From JADGGV01 sp035715725 (GTDB lineage: Bacteria; Gemmatimonadota; Gemmatimonadetes; Longimicrobiales; RSA9): 11,442 nucleotides of DNA. The DNA lies in contig DASTKT010000184.1 in assembly GCA_035715725.1 (NCBI GenBank), positions 1 through 11,442 of the forward strand. Direction: 5' to 3'. Both the position numbers and the translations under genes were made by a program. Positions within the stretch are counted from its first letter, which is position 1, and every line of letters starts with the position of its first letter. Positions 9,768 through 11,442 of this stretch are shown here, one piece after another. The notes under the pieces were generated by a model that searched no databases, had not been told where the DNA came from, and saw only the letters and a list, made by a program, of their open reading frames with translations.

Positions 9768-10748
9768 CTACGGGCGGACCCAGACCGCGGAATCCTCCAC
9801 CTGGCAGGTCGCGTCCGTGACGCGGCAGATCGTGGCGACGACGGTCTCGAGGCTCTGGTGGTCGAAGACCGCGTTCACCGTCCGATCGCCGAGCGCCGGG
9901 TCGGCCAGCCGCACCGGCACGCCGTACTGCCGCTCGATCTCGCGCGCCGCCTGCCGCAGCGGCGTCGCCTCGAAGATCAGCACGCCGCGCATCCACCCGA
10001 CCATGGTCTGCACATCCGCCGCTCGCGGCGCCGTCGGGGCGCGCCCCGCCTGCACCTCGCTCACCTGGCCCGCCTCGACCACCTCGCGGCCGCCCGAGCC
10101 GGAGAGCGCGACCCGCCCCTCCAGCACCGCCAGCCGGACGGTCTTCACCGCCGTCCGCAGCTCGAAGCGGGTGCCGAGAACCCGCGCGTCGCCTCCGGCC
10201 GTGTGCACGACGAAGGGCACGCCGTGCTGCTTCGCGATCGCGAAGAACGCCGTGCCCTCCAGCCACGCCTCGCGCCGGCTCGCCGGCGCCGCCCGCAGCG
10301 TCGTGTTCGGCGCCAGCCGCACCACGCTGCCGTCGCCCAGACGCACCGTGCTCACCTCGGCGGCGCCCGTCGCGAACGTCGCCACGCCGGCGTCCGCCGC
10401 GCCGCGGCGCAGCACCGGCAGCGCCGCCAGCGCGAGGGCGGCGGCCGCCGCCAGGCCCCAGGCCCAGGCGGGCGGCCGCCGCCGCGGCGGCCGAACCGCC
10501 GGGTCGAGCCGGAGCGGCGGCTCCGTCGCGGCCGGCTCGAGGCGCGCCGCCAGCGCGCGCCACGCCGCCGACGTGTCCGGCGCCGCCTCGTCCAGCGCCG
10601 CCGATTCCCAGCTCCGGCGAGCCTCCCGCAGGATCTCCGCGTGCCGGGGATCGGCGGCCGCCCAGGCTTCGATGGCGGCCACCTCCTGCGGCGAGCTCTC
10701 GCCGGCCACGTAGCGGGCGAGGGCCCGCCATCCGATTCGTGCTCTCAT
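9768..10748 (-). CDS. FecR-family anti-sigma/transmembrane regulator
   Basis: FecR proteins span the inner membrane, read the state of an STN-bearing outer-membrane receptor and control a cognate ECF sigma factor. Residues 1-60 (RYVAGESSPQEVAAIEAW onward) form the cytoplasmic helical, sigma-binding-type region. Residues about 94-113 are a single hydrophobic membrane segment. A periplasmic FecR domain follows (about 125-220; LGDGSVVRLAPNTTL, WLEGTAFFAI, VLGTRFELR), then a C-terminal DUF4974/STN-like domain (about 252-322) with Cys308 and Cys315. The 326-residue length is normal. The gene lies 70 bp upstream of the susC-like gene on the same strand and is probably the first gene of that operon. 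No sigma factor gene is seen in the 694 bases upstream, where one often sits. The ribosome binding site before ATG 10748 is weak, so the exact start is less certain than the identity. Confidence 0.93.
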   Translation of the reverse strand: MRARIGWRALARYVAGESSPQEVAAIEAWAAADPRHAEILREARRSWESAALDEAAPDTSAAWRALAARLEPAATEPPLRLDPAVRPPRRRPPAWAWGLAAAAALALAALPVLRRGAADAGVATFATGAAEVSTVRLGDGSVVRLAPNTTLRAAPASRREAWLEGTAFFAIAKQHGVPFVVHTAGGDARVLGTRFELRTAVKTVRLAVLEGRVALSGSGGREVVEAGQVSEVQAGRAPTAPRAADVQTMVGWMRGVLIFEATPLRQAAREIERQYGVPVRLADPALGDRTVNAVFDHQSLETVVATICRVTDATCQVEDSAVWVRP

Positions 10749-10767
10749 TCGCTCGGTGGAGAACGGG

Positions 10768-10799
10768 GGTTGTTGGACCGCTCGATACCCAGAACAACC
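10768..10799. promoter_or_regulatory. Inverted repeat upstream of the fecR-like gene
   Basis: GGTTGTT (10768-10774) and AACAACC (10793-10799) are exact reverse complements separated by 18 bp. The element begins 19 bases upstream of the fecR-like ATG. It is one of the few AT-containing spots in this GC-rich flank and contains TATC on the minus strand. It could be an operator or a leader hairpin. No sigma-factor consensus was recognised with confidence. Confidence 0.4.
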
Positions 10800-11212
10800 G
10801 AGGGCGGCGGGACCCCTACAGCGAGGCGGGAGCGGGGGAGGGCGGGAGGTGGAAAGAGGTCCCGATCTCGAGCTCAGCGGCGCAGGCGCGGATCCCGAGC
10901 TCGCGCCCGGGCGCGGCCTCGGTCCCGGTCCGCGGGCGCCGCCGGCCCGTCGAAGGGCGCCTCACGCGGAGGCGCGGAGCGGCGGAGGGGTGAACTCCAT
11001 CCTCGGTGGGTGTGCGGCGGACGCGCGGGGCGGGCGCTCGGCGGCGCCGGTTCGTTCTCGCGCGCGATCTCGATCTCGTGTGTTCGGGGCTCGAGCCCGA
11101 GCCCGAGCCCGGAGCCCGCAGGGCGCGGAGCCCGAGCCCGTCTTTGAGGCGGTTCGCATCGCGGAACGCAGCGAGAACGGCTGCGCGGACGGGCGCGGGC
11201 GTGAGCGAACTG
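10800..11212. other. Stretch with no supportable gene
   Basis: Open frames exist on both strands, but they translate to Arg/Pro/Ala-rich sequence without domains. Structure seen here includes a 14-bp perfect palindrome CGCGCCCGGGCGCG (10902-10915) and the GAGCCC cluster listed separately. No tRNA, rRNA or sigma-factor gene could be recognised. The promoter of the uptake operon should lie within its first 100 or so bases. Confidence 0.55.
11087..11139. repeat. GAGCCC hexamer cluster with palindrome
   Basis: Three head-to-tail GAGCCC units (11093-11110) are followed by isolated copies at 11112 and, as an adjacent pair, 11128-11139. The first unit overlaps the 12-bp palindrome GGGCTCGAGCCC (11087-11098). 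Hexamers keep reading frame (Glu-Pro or Ser-Pro type dipeptides), but no convincing gene covers them. Confidence 0.7.
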
Positions 11213-11442
11213 CGGGTTCGACGGCGGGCGAGGGCGGGGGCAGACGCTGCGGGCGGGGATGACTGCGGGTCGGACGGCGGGCGAGCGCGGGCGAACTGCG
11301 GGTCCGACGGCGGGTGGGGGCTTGGGGGGGAACACTCCGGGTTCGACGGCGGGCGAGGGCGGGGGCAGACGCTGCGGGCGGGGATGACTGCGGGTCGGAC
11401 GGCGGGCGAGCGCGGGCGAACTGCGGGTCCGACGGCGGGTGG
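11213..11442. repeat. Exact 105-bp direct repeat, 125-bp period, cut by window end
   Basis: Bases 11213-11317 are repeated without a mismatch at 11338-11442, with a 20-bp spacer containing a run of G. The second copy reaches the last base of the window, so the repeat may be longer and may have further copies. Inside each copy a shorter motif of the form GCGGGTYCGACGGCGGGYG recurs about three times, so this is a nested, higher-order array. No reading frame across it looks like a gene. Confidence 0.93.

Noticed and set aside
10874..11335. Minus-strand frame considered as the missing ECF sigma factor
   Set aside because: It contains no sigma region 2 or 4 motifs and is Pro/Arg/Ala-rich, driven by the GAGCCC cluster and the 125-bp-period repeat.

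Overview
The DNA is very GC-rich, and its five convincing genes strongly favour G or C at the third codon position. The FecR / SusC / SusD set, an STN domain on the SusC protein and a lipobox on the SusD protein point to a Gram-negative bacterium with a Bacteroidota-type nutrient uptake system. At this GC level Gemmatimonadota is the best guess; a GC-rich Rhodothermia-type Bacteroidota or an Acidobacteriota is possible. This is inferred from gene content, not proven.

Layout. Bases 1-835 hold no gene I can support. They carry a 15-bp tandem array (101-190), a 31-bp palindrome (446-476) and a 17-bp tandem array (684-815). Bases 836-2251 (+) encode a PLP-dependent class V aminotransferase-fold protein of the 'cysteine desulfurase-like' group. 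Its first ~55 codons are made of an in-frame 36-bp tandem repeat. A short gap with a 16-bp tandem array (2311-2394) separates it from a soluble GAF-PAS-PAS histidine kinase (2396-4792, +). The kinase and the next block converge on a strong hairpin at 4799-4836. On the minus strand, fecR-like, susC-like and susD-like genes (10748 down to 4876) form one apparent operon. The right end (10749-11442) again lacks a supportable gene. It holds an inverted repeat just upstream of the fecR-like start, a GAGCCC hexamer cluster and an exact 105-bp direct repeat with 125-bp period that runs off the window.

How the genes may work together. The minus-strand operon reads as a substrate-responsive importer: SusD captures the ligand at the cell surface, SusC carries it across the outer membrane using TonB energy, and the SusC STN domain can signal to the inner-membrane FecR regulator. 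The usual partner ECF sigma factor gene is not next to fecR here. The kinase has no response regulator beside it and the PLP enzyme has no obvious pathway partner, so no functional link between the plus-strand pair and the operon can be claimed.

I do not see a clear-cut new defence or biosynthetic system. The most unusual property is that most of the longer gaps between genes carry their own, differently sized tandem repeat, and one of these repeats appears to have become the N-terminus of an enzyme.
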